DNA from: Spirosoma profusum
Lineage (GTDB): Bacteria > Bacteroidota > Bacteroidia > Cytophagales > Spirosomataceae
DNA: 64,000 nt
Assembly (NCBI RefSeq): GCF_014699005.1
Contig: NZ_JACWZY010000010.1
Coordinates: 149,989-213,988, forward strand
Direction: 5' to 3'
Below, in pieces: positions 17,091 through 26,259 of this stretch (positions within the stretch are counted from its first letter, which is position 1; each line of letters starts with the position of its first letter). The notes beneath the pieces were generated by a model. The model saw only the letters and a program-made list of their open reading frames with translations, had not been told where the DNA came from and did no database searches. A program made the position numbers and the translations under genes.

Positions 17091-20000
17091 ATGACGCGAA
17101 TCAGTCGATTTGTGCTTTTTCTGCTGACGACGGTAGGGCTCCATACGAGGGTGCTACAAGCGCAGCAGTTCATGCTGCCGCCCCCTTCCCGGCAGGTAAC
17201 GCAAATGCCGATAGTTACGCCATTTAGTGGACAGCCGACCGATGAACAGCAAATGCTGATCTGGCTGTCAGGCAATGGCATTCCTCTTTCTTATGATGGG
17301 CAGCGATTTCTGAATTTTGACGCCAGCAAGCCTGATCGTTATCGACTCTTTCAACGGCATCCCCAAAGCCGGCTTTGGATTATTCGGGAACGTGCGAACA
17401 AGCCTAAAGAATTACTCTATGCCGACTCCACTACCCGGCAACTCGTAAATCTGCCTGATACGTTACAATTGGTACGTGTTTATCTTCGTTCGCAGGGCAT
17501 TGAAGACCTGTATCTGGGACGCCAGGGAAAACTCTGGATTCGCCTGTCCGATCAACGGCTGCTGGGCGTAAATCCTCGTACGCTGGCCGTTGAGCAAGTG
17601 CTCGAGCTGGAGTCGTCTACCGTATTGGAAGAAGCCCCCGACGGTCGGCTCTGGTTTGGTACACCAACGGGTCTAAACGTGATCGATCCACGCACCGGAC
17701 AACGATGGCGTTATGACTACGATCCGGAAAAGACGGCGCATTTAAGTAGCGGTAAAATCATTACAAAAATTCGTGTCCGCGATAATGGCGACGTATTGCT
17801 GGGCCTGATCAACGAAATCCATATCCTGACGCCTAGAACGGGTGTAATACGTAAAATCAAACTTCCGTTGCCTACCGCAACAGCTCAGTTGTGGACAGCT
17901 GCATTTATACCGGATCGGTATGGAAATGATTATTTTTCGGTTGGCCTGATGGTGTGTCGTATCACCACGAAGGGACAGTTGGAACGTATCAACTTTGCCT
18001 ATCCTGCCGAAAAAATAATTGCCGTATATATTCCTCAGGACAAAGAAGGGTTATCGGATCGGATGTGGGTAAGAGTGGTGACCAATCGGCTCGATTTATA
18101 CGATCTGAAAAAGCTGAAGTCCATTTCATCGTTCAATGTGCTGGATGTGATTATCAACGGAAACCGGCTCATCGAAAACGAAGAAACGCAGGATACCCGA
18201 TTTCAGCGGGACTCAACGGGATACCCCACGATTCGGATCAAAGAAGGAGATTTTGTGCAGATCCGTTTTTCGCCCTTCGCCGAATACAGACAGGTCTTAT
18301 TTCGCTACAAACTGGAGGGGTATAGCTCCCAATGGACAACCTATTTCGACCTGTTCGGGATAGGCACTTATCAACTGGAGGCAGGAACGTATCAGTTTCT
18401 GCTGAATTGGGAAACGCCCAGCGGCTGGCAAAAACAACCGGCCAGCCTACGTATCGATGTGCAGCCAGTTATCTGGAAAACTGCCTGGTTTCGGACAATC
18501 GTTCTGCTTATTGTGACAGGGATTGGCTATTGGCTGACACGTAGCATTATCCGACGGCGAAAACTGCGGCAGGAACTGGCTCGTCGGGAGTTTGAAGCCG
18601 CTACGCTACGTCAGATGGATGAACTGAAAAGCCAGTTCTTTGCGAACGTAACGCACGAATTTCGAACCCCGCTGACCATCATCCTGAATGCGACCGAACA
18701 ATTGGCGGATGAATCGCTGGCTTCTAAAAGAGCTACCGACCGGCTTGGCGCAATTCGGTACAATGCGCACCAACTGCTGCGGCTCATCAACGAAACCCTT
18801 GATATGGCCAAACTCGATGCGGGCAAACTGGATCGTCGCGAATTGCTTGGCGAGCCGCTGACCTTTATCCAGCAAATGGTCAATCAGTTTCAGGGATTGG
18901 CTCAACAGAAGCATATCAGGCTGGAATGTCACAGGCAACTAAACTCCGAACTCTACCTTTTCGACCAGGAAAAGCTGGAGAAAATTGTCTATAACCTGCT
19001 CTCTAACGCTGTAAAGTTCACCCCCTCAGACGGCTCCATTCGGGTAGAAAGCCTGGTAACAGCCGAAAAACGGCTGGTAATTCAGGTAGCTGATACAGGA
19101 ATTGGCATACCGGCCAATCAGTTGGAACGTGTTTTCGACCGGTTTCATCAGGTAGATTTGTCTTCTACCCGAGCATATTCGGGTACGGGAATTGGGCTGG
19201 CGCTGGTAAAAGAATTAACTGAATGGCTGGGTGGCTGTGTCACTGTTGATAGTACTGCTGGTAAAGGCAGCCTTTTCACGGTCGAGATTCCATTGAATAC
19301 GTATCAGTCAACGGAATCGATCAGTCAGCAGGGAGAACCAATAGAACTTACCTTCAGCAAGGAAGTCCATAATGACGGAAAAGCCATTGCTACGTCGGAA
19401 GTTGCTACGTTGCCCAAAAATGGCAGCAACTCACAAAATGAAAATCGTCGGCTGGTTCTGGTAGTCGAGGATAACGCTGATCTGCGCCAGTACGTAGTGG
19501 ATTACTTAGCTAATACGTATCGAATTATCGTGGCTGAAAACGGAAGATTGGGTTTTGAGATGGCGCAGGAAAAAGTCCCCGATTTGATTATCAGCGACGT
19601 AATGATGCCCGAAATGGACGGTTATACATTGGTCGAACGCCTGAAAGCCGACGACTGTACAAGCCACATTCCCGTCATATTACTGACCGCGAAATCATCC
19701 TACGATAGCCGACTGAAAGGGCTGGGCATTGGGGCCGATGACTACATTGGCAAGCCGTTTAATCTGGAAGAACTGGCGCTACGTATCGGCAACTGTTTAA
19801 AGACCCGTGAAAATTGGCAGCGTTGGCTAGCCAATCGAACCGAATCTGTTGACTTACCGAAAGAAGATACTCCCCTTCTGGACAAGGAAGACCGGTTTTT
19901 GGCTCGAATCCGGCAGGCGGTATTGGATCATCTGGAAAATCAGGCCCTGGATGTCGACTGGCTGGCTACGCAGGCAAACATGAGTCGCACCCAACTTAAT

Positions 20001-20201
20001 CGCAAATTGTCGGCACTTACCGCGCTGAGCCCGAATCGTTTTATTCACCGGGTCCGACTGGAGAAAGCGGCCGAATTATTACAAACTGGCGATTTGAACG
20101 TAACACAGGTAGCTTATGCAGTTGGTTATAGTTCGCCGTCTCATTTCAGCAAAGTGTTCCGGGAGCATTTTGGCTACCTTCCTGCCGAACTGAGAGTATA
20201 G
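17091..20201 (+). CDS. Hybrid two-component regulator (sensor kinase-receiver-AraC fusion)
   Basis: 1036 residues. Signal peptide 1-25; periplasmic propeller-like region to about 385 with Reg_prop-type blocks (APDGRLWFGTPTGLNVID, IRVRDNGDVLLGL); Y_Y_Y-type domain about 385-460 (FRYKLEGYSSQW, LEAGTYQF); membrane helix about 468-486. In the cytoplasm: HisKA with His522 (NVTHEFRTPLT), HATPase (NLLSNAVKFTP, DTGIGIP), receiver with Asp836 (SDVMMPEMDGY), and AraC DNA-binding domain about 935-1036. Members sense glycan fragments and activate nearby loci. The sensor is shorter than the usual two-propeller form. Its neighbours suggest it controls the surface-protein genes. Confidence 0.93.
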   Translation: MTRISRFVLFLLTTVGLHTRVLQAQQFMLPPPSRQVTQMPIVTPFSGQPTDEQQMLIWLSGNGIPLSYDGQRFLNFDASKPDRYRLFQRHPQSRLWIIRERANKPKELLYADSTTRQLVNLPDTLQLVRVYLRSQGIEDLYLGRQGKLWIRLSDQRLLGVNPRTLAVEQVLELESSTVLEEAPDGRLWFGTPTGLNVIDPRTGQRWRYDYDPEKTAHLSSGKIITKIRVRDNGDVLLGLINEIHILTPRTGVIRKIKLPLPTATAQLWTAAFIPDRYGNDYFSVGLMVCRITTKGQLERINFAYPAEKIIAVYIPQDKEGLSDRMWVRVVTNRLDLYDLKKLKSISSFNVLDVIINGNRLIENEETQDTRFQRDSTGYPTIRIKEGDFVQIRFSPFAEYRQVLFRYKLEGYSSQWTTYFDLFGIGTYQLEAGTYQFLLNWETPSGWQKQPASLRIDVQPVIWKTAWFRTIVLLIVTGIGYWLTRSIIRRRKLRQELARREFEAATLRQMDELKSQFFANVTHEFRTPLTIILNATEQLADESLASKRATDRLGAIRYNAHQLLRLINETLDMAKLDAGKLDRRELLGEPLTFIQQMVNQFQGLAQQKHIRLECHRQLNSELYLFDQEKLEKIVYNLLSNAVKFTPSDGSIRVESLVTAEKRLVIQVADTGIGIPANQLERVFDRFHQVDLSSTRAYSGTGIGLALVKELTEWLGGCVTVDSTAGKGSLFTVEIPLNTYQSTESISQQGEPIELTFSKEVHNDGKAIATSEVATLPKNGSNSQNENRRLVLVVEDNADLRQYVVDYLANTYRIIVAENGRLGFEMAQEKVPDLIISDVMMPEMDGYTLVERLKADDCTSHIPVILLTAKSSYDSRLKGLGIGADDYIGKPFNLEELALRIGNCLKTRENWQRWLANRTESVDLPKEDTPLLDKEDRFLARIRQAVLDHLENQALDVDWLATQANMSRTQLNRKLSALTALSPNRFIHRVRLEKAAELLQTGDLNVTQVAYAVGYSSPSHFSKVFREHFGYLPAELRV

Positions 20202-20273
20202 ACGCAGACTTATTCGACCAGCGAAGTACGTAATGCTACGTTACGTAGTAACACCCCAATGCAGTTTACTCTG

Positions 20274-20774
20274 CTATCGTGCTACGTAGTTCCTGTTGAC
20301 AATGAGCGCAATAGGCAAGCCCACGAACACCATAATGATGACTATACCAATCCAGGCTTTACTCAGGTCAAAGGGTTGAGCGGGTAACTTACTCAGTGGA
20401 ATCACCACCCGGTTCATAATCAGCCAGACGAAAATGCCGTAGAGTAATCCAACAATAACTGGTTGATTAATGTATTGACGAATGGCAGGAAAAATCAGAA
20501 AGAAAAAACCGGCAAAGGTCAGCGCAATGAAAAAATGGAAGACCAGCCCCCAAACGACCATAGGCGTTCCGCCTGTAAGTGCCTCCTGACCAAATGCTGC
20601 ACTCGCTACGTAGGACCAGACTGCCAGTGGGTTCTTGCCGCCCCGGATCATGAGCATAGTCATTGCTGCAAGGGCGTCGAGTACGCCAGCAGTCAGTCCT
20701 GCCGAAATGATTGTACGTAATGCTTTTGATCGGGTATAAGTTGTTGACGGGGCCATAATATCGTTTATTGTCAA
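20274..20774 (-). CDS. Small polytopic membrane protein of unknown function
   Basis: 166 residues with about four membrane helices (about 25-45, 75-98, 105-122, 140-160). The start may be the later ATG (MAPSTTYTRSK, residue 7). Features are a GGTPMVVWGLVFHFF stretch before helix 2, NRVVIPLSKLP and PFDLSKAW before helix 4. There is some resemblance to YagU/DUF1440 inner-membrane proteins, but I cannot confirm that. It is monocistronic and not obviously linked to the hybrid regulator. Confidence 0.75.
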   Translation of the reverse strand: MTINDIMAPSTTYTRSKALRTIISAGLTAGVLDALAAMTMLMIRGGKNPLAVWSYVASAAFGQEALTGGTPMVVWGLVFHFFIALTFAGFFFLIFPAIRQYINQPVIVGLLYGIFVWLIMNRVVIPLSKLPAQPFDLSKAWIGIVIIMVFVGLPIALIVNRNYVAR

Positions 20775-20879
20775 GAAGTTAAGGATATATATACGTCGTG
20801 AAGATAAGATTATTTTAGCTTTCAGTTATTGAGCCTTTGCTGTTTGGCGCTCGGTCTGTCAACTACGTATGCAAAAACA

Positions 20880-20909
20880 AAACCCGGACTCAAAAGAGAT
20901 TCCGGGTTT
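20880..20909. terminator. Intrinsic terminator of the ECF sigma gene
   Basis: A 9-bp perfect stem AAACCCGGA/TCCGGGTTT with a 12-nt loop, 31 bp past the stop of the minus-strand sigma factor gene. On that strand it is followed by a T-rich tract (TTGTTTTTGC). Confidence 0.8.
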
Positions 20910-20940
20910 CTTAAACTAAACTCAACAGGTTGGTAGCAAA

Positions 20941-21483
20941 TCATTGGTTATAAGTACTTTCAAAAAGAGCAGCCAGTTTATCACGCGATCGTTTCAGGCG
21001 CATTTTAATGGCACTTTCTTTAATTTGATAGTGATCACTTAGCTCAGCTATTGATAAATTTTGTTCGTATTTCAATTTAAGAAGCTGTACTTCTTCTACT
21101 GGTAACTGCCCTAATACAGAGTCTAAGAGATGTAGTTGGTCGCTGGCAGACTCCTGATTGTCAGTCCCTTCTATATTATCAGCCAGTTCGTAGGTTAACG
21201 TTTCGGAAGGGAGCCGCTTATTTAATCGTATTTGATCCAGGCAGTAATTATGCGTAATTGAATAAATCCAGGTTGCCACCGTCGATTTATTCTCAAATTT
21301 ATCCATTTTCGAAAACACCTTGACAAATATATCCTGGGTATAGTCCTGAGCTACATCAGAATCTTTGGTCATCGTCAGGCATTTCTGATAGACTTTGCTA
21401 ACATACTGACTATATAGCGACTCAAAAGAGTCTATACTCGTTGGCACTTTACTCCGCTTTCTGGAGAGTGTAGTTTTTAACAT
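20941..21483 (-). CDS. ECF-type RNA polymerase sigma factor
   Basis: 180 residues. Sigma region 2 is near 22-95 (YVSKVYQKCLTMTKDSDVAQDYTQDIFVKVFSKMDKF, then ATWIYSITHNYCLDQIR). Region 4 is near 118-175 (LGQLPVEEVQLLKLKYEQNLSIAELSDHYQIKESAIKMRLKRSRDKL). This is the short two-domain architecture of group IV sigma factors. No anti-sigma gene is adjacent. A TAnnTTTG box lies 50 nt upstream. Its regulon is unknown. Confidence 0.92.
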   Translation of the reverse strand: MLKTTLSRKRSKVPTSIDSFESLYSQYVSKVYQKCLTMTKDSDVAQDYTQDIFVKVFSKMDKFENKSTVATWIYSITHNYCLDQIRLNKRLPSETLTYELADNIEGTDNQESASDQLHLLDSVLGQLPVEEVQLLKLKYEQNLSIAELSDHYQIKESAIKMRLKRSRDKLAALFESTYNQ

Positions 21484-21533
21484 GAGTGTAGTGTACGATG
21501 GTTAGTCAGGATAGTTACGGAAACAAAGATATT

Positions 21534-21541
21534 ACAGATTT
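21534..21541 (-). promoter_or_regulatory. Putative -7 promoter box of the ECF sigma gene
   Basis: CAAAGATA on the plus strand reads TATCTTTG on the minus strand, an exact TAnnTTTG match, 50 nt before the sigma factor start. No -33 element is clear. Confidence 0.5.
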
Positions 21542-21835
21542 ATGAGTATACACATAGTGACATTTACTCAAGTCAAGCTATCATTTATACTTGATTACGA
21601 ATATATTAAAGAAAATGTTGTTTATACACGCAATTTTGAACTTTTACTGTATAAAACTATTGCTTAAAGGGTTATTTTTAATATATTTTTGAGTCTTTTC
21701 AAGAACATAAATTTTAAAAATATTTATTATATGGTAGTAAATTCTGCAAAAAAGTACGGTTGTCTAAATCGATTCTGACTCCTTAACTCAACATAGGCTA
21801 TTATGAAGCAGGTATCCATACTATTGCATCTATAA

Positions 21836-21994
21836 GATGAACCAGCCACTTTGGCGTATACCGATACGTTGCGTTACCAGGCCTTATCAAAAGGAGGTAA
21901 ATCACTACTAAAAACGGGAAATAACCCGTTTTGGGTGCCAGAAACGGGACGTATGTTTGGCTCAGCTATGTGGCTTACCTGGTTGTCAGTATAG
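21836..21994 (+). pseudogene. Possible 53-codon gene remnant
   Basis: An open stretch bounded by TAA at 21833 and TAG at 21992, with no usable start. It translates to protein-like sequence (TLAYTDTLRYQALSKGG, NPFWVPETGRMFGSAMW) and uses codons like the neighbours, including GATACG. I do not recognise the family. It could be the scar of a deleted gene or chance. Confidence 0.3.
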
Positions 21995-22190
21995 TATACG
22001 TACTGTAACCCGCGCTTGATTTTGTCCAATTTGTTCACCAATGCCTGTATACATTACGTTGTCGCAGAACTGTTCAAACTTTCTCAAATAGACATAATCG
22101 TTTGAGTCATTCCAAAACAAAATTCAGCTATTCCACCTTCGAATTAAATTTTCATTCAATAATTTTTCCACCTTTAACTAATAAACAATC

Positions 22191-22565
22191 ATGGCTAACC
22201 CCGCTTGTGAGTCAGATGCTGCTGTGCCTTATCCATTTGGTGGCTGTTTACTCGCTGAGGAGACATATCTGAAAGAAGGTATCTGCAGATGGTTAAACGT
22301 TTTCCAAGACAATCCAGCATTTACGCTTTTTTTCGACTTTGATAAAGATTTAATTAAAGAGACACTTGATATAGAAGGTTGCAAAGGGATTCGAATATTT
22401 CCGGTAATCGATAAAGGTGGCAAAATGAATGTAATGATCGTTGCGAAAAATACCGAAAATAATGAAATAACGAATGCAGAAGGAAAGATAACTCATATAG
22501 ACTGCTGCGGGCAGAACGGTGAGTCGAGATTCTACAATGAGAAAGTTAAAGATAAATGTGAATAA
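22191..22565 (+). CDS. Small Cys-containing protein of unknown function
   Basis: 124 residues with no signal peptide or membrane helix. Six Cys include C6, C19, C32 and the pair DCCG near 107. The N terminus (MANPACESDAAVPYPFGGC) and the stretch FDFDKDLIKETLDIEGCKGIRIFPVIDKGGKMNVMIVAK are distinctive but unfamiliar. It ends at a hairpin terminator 57 bp before a membrane protein, kinase and receiver cluster. Possible roles are a small cytosolic or leaderless secreted protein read out by that cluster. Function unknown. Confidence 0.65.
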   Translation: MANPACESDAAVPYPFGGCLLAEETYLKEGICRWLNVFQDNPAFTLFFDFDKDLIKETLDIEGCKGIRIFPVIDKGGKMNVMIVAKNTENNEITNAEGKITHIDCCGQNGESRFYNEKVKDKCE

Positions 22566-22572
22566 TGTTTCA

Positions 22573-22606
22573 CCGTGCTCCCGAATGAACTCATTCGAGA
22601 GCACGG
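22573..22606 (+). terminator. Hairpin terminator or attenuator
   Basis: CGTGCTC and GAGCACG form the base and CGAATGA/TCATTCG the upper stem, just after the small Cys-protein gene. The downstream tract is only weakly T-rich (ATATTATG), so read-through into the membrane protein gene is possible. Confidence 0.6.
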
Positions 22607-22622
22607 ATATTATGTTACGTGA

Positions 22623-23273
22623 ATGGTAGTAAAAACGTTGGAGAATATTTTTATGGGCCTGTATTATGGCAGCTTACTAGGCGCTATATACTGTTCCGTA
22701 ACCTTTAAAAATAATCATTCAAAAGCCTTTCAAAAGTTATGGATATATCTGATACTTACATTAATCGTAGAGATGTATACCCACTATGAGAATAAAACAG
22801 GCGGTAAATTTCTTCACGTTTATGTAATGCTTGCCCCGTTTGAGTATTTTTTTATTTCGCAATTATATTTAGAGAAGTTTAAGGATAAATTTCTAAAAAA
22901 TTTTATTGTATTTACGCTTATAGCTTATACAATTTTATGTGCGTTTCTTCTAATAGATTTTAAAAATAGTAATCATTATTTTGCATTTAACTTACGAGGT
23001 ATTTTAATTATTATCCTAACGTTAATCTATTTTAAAGTGCTTTACCAAAAAGATGAATTATTAGCATTATCGAATCAACCGTTATTCTGGCTAAGCATTG
23101 GCAATTTTATATTCTGGCCAGGCATTTTTTTTGTCATGGGTTTTACGTCAATTCTTGTCAATATCGATAAAGAACTAAATGCCAAATTATTTCTATTAAA
23201 TCCATTACTTAATGCGTTTTATTACGGTACGTTCATTGCCGGATTCTTATGCAACAGGACACCCAAAAAATAG
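22623..23273 (+). CDS. Polytopic membrane protein preceding a two-component system
   Basis: 216 residues with about six or seven membrane helices spread through the protein, acidic and basic residues only in short loops, no known enzymatic motif. Codons are AT-rich relative to the region. Its end overlaps the histidine kinase start by 25 bp, so the two are translationally coupled. I infer a membrane sensing module that passes a signal to the kinase, which has only one membrane helix and no sensor domain of its own. The family was not recognised. Confidence 0.8.
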   Translation: MVVKTLENIFMGLYYGSLLGAIYCSVTFKNNHSKAFQKLWIYLILTLIVEMYTHYENKTGGKFLHVYVMLAPFEYFFISQLYLEKFKDKFLKNFIVFTLIAYTILCAFLLIDFKNSNHYFAFNLRGILIIILTLIYFKVLYQKDELLALSNQPLFWLSIGNFIFWPGIFFVMGFTSILVNIDKELNAKLFLLNPLLNAFYYGTFIAGFLCNRTPKK

Positions 23274-24082
23274 TAATTATCGTACTTTTGGGTACACTGC
23301 TCTTCATGGTTCAGGGTGGCTTTATTATATTTTACCTGCTTTTCTTCAAACGAAAACAACGCACAAACCAACAGGAGCAAATAGCCATTCGCGCTACGTA
23401 TGAACGTGAAATTCTGCAATCGCAGATGGAGGTAAGGAATCAGACTTCACAGTATATCGGTGAGGAACTCCACGATAATATTGGCCAACTTCTAACCATT
23501 GTGCGACTAAATCTGGGTATATTGGAAGAATCGGATTTAAGGGACGATTATAAACAGACAGTTAAAGACACTAATGAAACACTAGGCACCGCAATCAACG
23601 ATTTGAGAGCCATCTCTAAAAGTTTAGATAGCGACTCAATTAAAGATTTCGGCCTTCAGAATGGCTTAGCCAATGAAGTGTTACGTATCCAAAAAACTGG
23701 AAAATATCAGATCGAATTAAAGAATAATGGTCATTCTTTTTCACTGGGTTTTCAAATCGAAATCGTCCTGTTTAGAATCTGTCAGGAAATTCTCAATAAT
23801 GCGCTCAAGCATTCAGGAGCCTCGCACATTACCATTCAACTTAGTTACGAACCTGACCTTTTTCAGTTAAGCATTGTCGATAATGGAAAAGGATTTGACT
23901 ATGCAGGCATAATGAGTGATGTAGATGAAAAACGGGGGTCAGGCCTTCGAAACATTAATCGAAGAGTGAATCTCCTGGATGGGCAAGTCGTATTTCGTTC
24001 TAATGCCGGAGCAGGTACTTCCATTATTATTACGTTACCAATTTCGTCAGATTCGTCTAAACATGGCTACGGCACCAATTAA
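23249..24082 (+). CDS. NarL-type sensor histidine kinase (HisKA_3)
   Basis: 277 residues. One N-terminal membrane helix (8-33) is followed by a coiled coil and a HisKA_3 phosphoacceptor with His75 (EELHDNIGQLL). The HATPase domain shows CQEILNNALKHSGA, IVDNGKGFD and GSGLRNINRRV. It has no periplasmic sensor, so the signal probably comes from the preceding membrane protein, whose gene it overlaps. The gene for the cognate receiver starts 7 bp after its stop. Confidence 0.93.
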   Translation: MQQDTQKIVIIVLLGTLLFMVQGGFIIFYLLFFKRKQRTNQQEQIAIRATYEREILQSQMEVRNQTSQYIGEELHDNIGQLLTIVRLNLGILEESDLRDDYKQTVKDTNETLGTAINDLRAISKSLDSDSIKDFGLQNGLANEVLRIQKTGKYQIELKNNGHSFSLGFQIEIVLFRICQEILNNALKHSGASHITIQLSYEPDLFQLSIVDNGKGFDYAGIMSDVDEKRGSGLRNINRRVNLLDGQVVFRSNAGAGTSIIITLPISSDSSKHGYGTN

Positions 24083-24089
24083 TAAAAAC

Positions 24090-24536
24090 ATGAAAAAAAT
24101 TAGCTTAGCCATTGTCGATAACCACCAGTTGGTTGCGCAGGCGTTATCTAAATTGTTAGCTCGATTCGATGAATACTCGGTCTTGTTCGAAGCAGCAAAT
24201 GGCAAAGAAATGATTAACTACGTTCAGGCGGGGCGTATTCCTGATATCGTTCTGCTTGATGTTAATATGCCCGAAATGAACGGTTTTGAAACGGCCACCT
24301 GGTTAAAAAATAATGTGCCTACAACAAAAATATTGGCCTTATCGGTGAATGATAAAGTGGAATCGATTATTGGTATGTTGCGAAACGGGGCCACCGGTTA
24401 TTTATTAAAAGATAGTCGGCCATCCGCGATTAAAGCAGCGCTGGACGATCTGGTCGAGAAAGGGTATCATTACACTGATTTTGTCGCGAATTGTCTTGTA
24501 AAAAACTTGCAGTTGGAAGAATCAGGAGTTCTCTAG
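24090..24536 (+). CDS. Receiver-only response regulator lacking the LuxR output domain
   Basis: 148 residues from ATG 24090 (MKKISLAIVDNHQ); an alternative ATG at 24063 would overlap the kinase. The receiver has the acidic pair replaced by Asp10-Asn11, the phosphoacceptor Asp57 (LLDVNMPEMNG) and the usual Ser and Lys (LSVNDK, LLKD). NarL-family receivers beside HisKA_3 kinases normally continue into a LuxR helix-turn-helix; here the protein ends about 20 residues after the receiver, and a terminator follows at once. It therefore may act through protein contact, or it has lost its output domain. Confidence 0.88.
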   Translation: MKKISLAIVDNHQLVAQALSKLLARFDEYSVLFEAANGKEMINYVQAGRIPDIVLLDVNMPEMNGFETATWLKNNVPTTKILALSVNDKVESIIGMLRNGATGYLLKDSRPSAIKAALDDLVEKGYHYTDFVANCLVKNLQLEESGVL

Positions 24537-24573
24537 AAAATTAATTGTCTGATTTGCTTTGAACGTACGTGTA

Positions 24574-24619
24574 TATAAATCGAAGGGGCAAACCAGTTGG
24601 TTTGCCCCTTCGATTTATA
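24574..24619. terminator. Bidirectional intrinsic terminator
   Basis: A perfect 22-bp stem (24574-24595 with 24598-24619) around a 2-nt loop, with GGGGCAAACC core and A/T ends. It separates the plus-strand two-component genes from the minus-strand susD. Confidence 0.92.
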
Positions 24620-24641
24620 CTTTATCAAACGACTTCAATAG

Positions 24642-26240
24642 CTATTTGGTATCCCAGAAAAGCTTGGTTGTCAATTTATCAGTTGCCCGAATTGCTTCAT
24701 AATTGGCCGTGTTGTAGGTAATTTCATTACCCGGAACGGTCCATTTTACAGGCGGAAGCGTTTGGTTGTTAGCATTATCCGTCTGGAAACTCAGCACTGG
24801 ATAATCCAGTCGGCGGAGGTCGGCCCAGTTTTCATAGGGCTGAGTCAGGTTATAATGCAGCCATTTCTGCGTGGCAATTAACTTCAGCTTATCTGCCGAC
24901 GTGGTCGCACTGCTCCAGCTTACTCCTTTTCCTGCTACGTATGCCGTAACGGAAGCTGCCGTTGCAGGAGTGGGTTTCGTTGAAGTAACCCCTGTAGCGT
25001 TGGTAAGAGCCAGAATGTCATTATAGAACTGAACCGACTGCGAAATGGCCGTTTCATAAGCCGTTTTTGCCGACGCATCATTACCGGTGCGCAAATAGTA
25101 CTCTGCTTTAATCAGATTCATTTGCGCAGCATTGATAATTATGCCTGGGAAAAACTGATTATGACTAAAAGTCCACCGGTTGTAGATAGCTATCCGCCCC
25201 GCGTTATACAAAGAGGTCTGAGTTGCTTCGGGTGTCGTAGGGTCAATGCCAAGGTATTCACCGGCGGCATTAGCTCCTGGTTCGAAGATAACCTTCAGGC
25301 GCGGGTCGTTATTGGTTTTCATGTTGTCAATAATTGCTTTGCCAGCCGTATTGCCAAACCAGTTGCCATCCGACGCAATTCCATCCTTAAACCCTTTCGA
25401 GTTGATGTCCGTATTGAGATCAAATACGTTAACCTGAATATTCTGGGCGTTGGTTTCCACAATTGGATACGTAGTAGGATTACCCAGAATTTCAGCGATT
25501 TCCGTATTCGAGCGGCTCTGAAAACTGCTTACGTCAGATACCCGATTCAGCATCCGGACACGTAGTGAATTACAGTACCGTTTCCAGGCAGCCAAATCGC
25601 CCTTATTTATATAGTCCTGCGTTTGGAATGATTTCTGATAGCCCGCAATCAACGTAATACCGTTGAGTTCAGTGGCGATACTCTTCAAATCATCAAGCAT
25701 GAACGTATAGATAGACTCCGGCGTATCGAATTTCGCATTGGCAGCAACGTAGTCACCATTTTTAGAACTCAACGTACCAGCTTCAGTGAACGGAATGGCG
25801 CCAAATAGATCGACCATTTTCTGGGTTTGATCGTACACGTAAATGGCAGCGGCCAGCATAAAAATTCGACGATCTTTCTGCTCAGTAGCCGGTTTCGACG
25901 CATTTATTTTTTGCAGTTCCCGATACTGCGCCATCATGTCGTAATACGCATACCAAAGATCTTCCACGCCCGACGAACCCGGAACGTACTGACCCGACTC
26001 ATTGATCCAGCCCGTTGCCTGATTATAATGGTTCAGTGAGGTACGTAACGTAACAAAATAATGGCGATAGCCCGGTAATACGTAGTCACGATTGGCATAG
26101 AAAATACCCGTAAACTGCTTCTCGATGGTCGTTTCAGCAATCTTAGCCGGATCAGGATACGCTTCTGTGAACTCCGATTCTTTACAGGAAATGTTTCCCA
26201 ACAGAAGTCCGCCTAAAAGCAGGAAAGTTATTTTTTTCAT
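24642..26240 (-). CDS. SusD/RagB-family surface glycan-binding lipoprotein
   Basis: About 532 residues from ATG 26240 (MKKITFLLLGG). The longer frame to 26273 would overlap susC. The lipobox LLLGNISC places the lipid on Cys19, so the protein is anchored at the outer membrane. Sequence blocks fit the SusD-like_2 group: TPESIYTFMLDDLKS, WKRYCNSLRVRMLNRVS, MNLIKAEYYLRTG, and C-terminal WADLRRLDYPVL. It caps the SusC barrel and captures oligosaccharides or peptides. SusC ends 19 bp upstream. The substrate is unknown. Confidence 0.93.
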   Translation of the reverse strand: MKKITFLLLGGLLLGNISCKESEFTEAYPDPAKIAETTIEKQFTGIFYANRDYVLPGYRHYFVTLRTSLNHYNQATGWINESGQYVPGSSGVEDLWYAYYDMMAQYRELQKINASKPATEQKDRRIFMLAAAIYVYDQTQKMVDLFGAIPFTEAGTLSSKNGDYVAANAKFDTPESIYTFMLDDLKSIATELNGITLIAGYQKSFQTQDYINKGDLAAWKRYCNSLRVRMLNRVSDVSSFQSRSNTEIAEILGNPTTYPIVETNAQNIQVNVFDLNTDINSKGFKDGIASDGNWFGNTAGKAIIDNMKTNNDPRLKVIFEPGANAAGEYLGIDPTTPEATQTSLYNAGRIAIYNRWTFSHNQFFPGIIINAAQMNLIKAEYYLRTGNDASAKTAYETAISQSVQFYNDILALTNATGVTSTKPTPATAASVTAYVAGKGVSWSSATTSADKLKLIATQKWLHYNLTQPYENWADLRRLDYPVLSFQTDNANNQTLPPVKWTVPGNEITYNTANYEAIRATDKLTTKLFWDTK

Positions 26241-26259
26241 AGTTATGATGTCGTTAAGA

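Larger units (their letters stand above)
21484..22190. other. 707-bp AT-rich intergenic region
   Basis: It contains the sigma gene's -7 box and a 53-codon gene remnant (21836-21994). A small hairpin AAAACGGGAAATAACCCGTTTT is at about 21910-21931. The rest is AT-rich with no recognisable gene. Confidence 0.5.
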
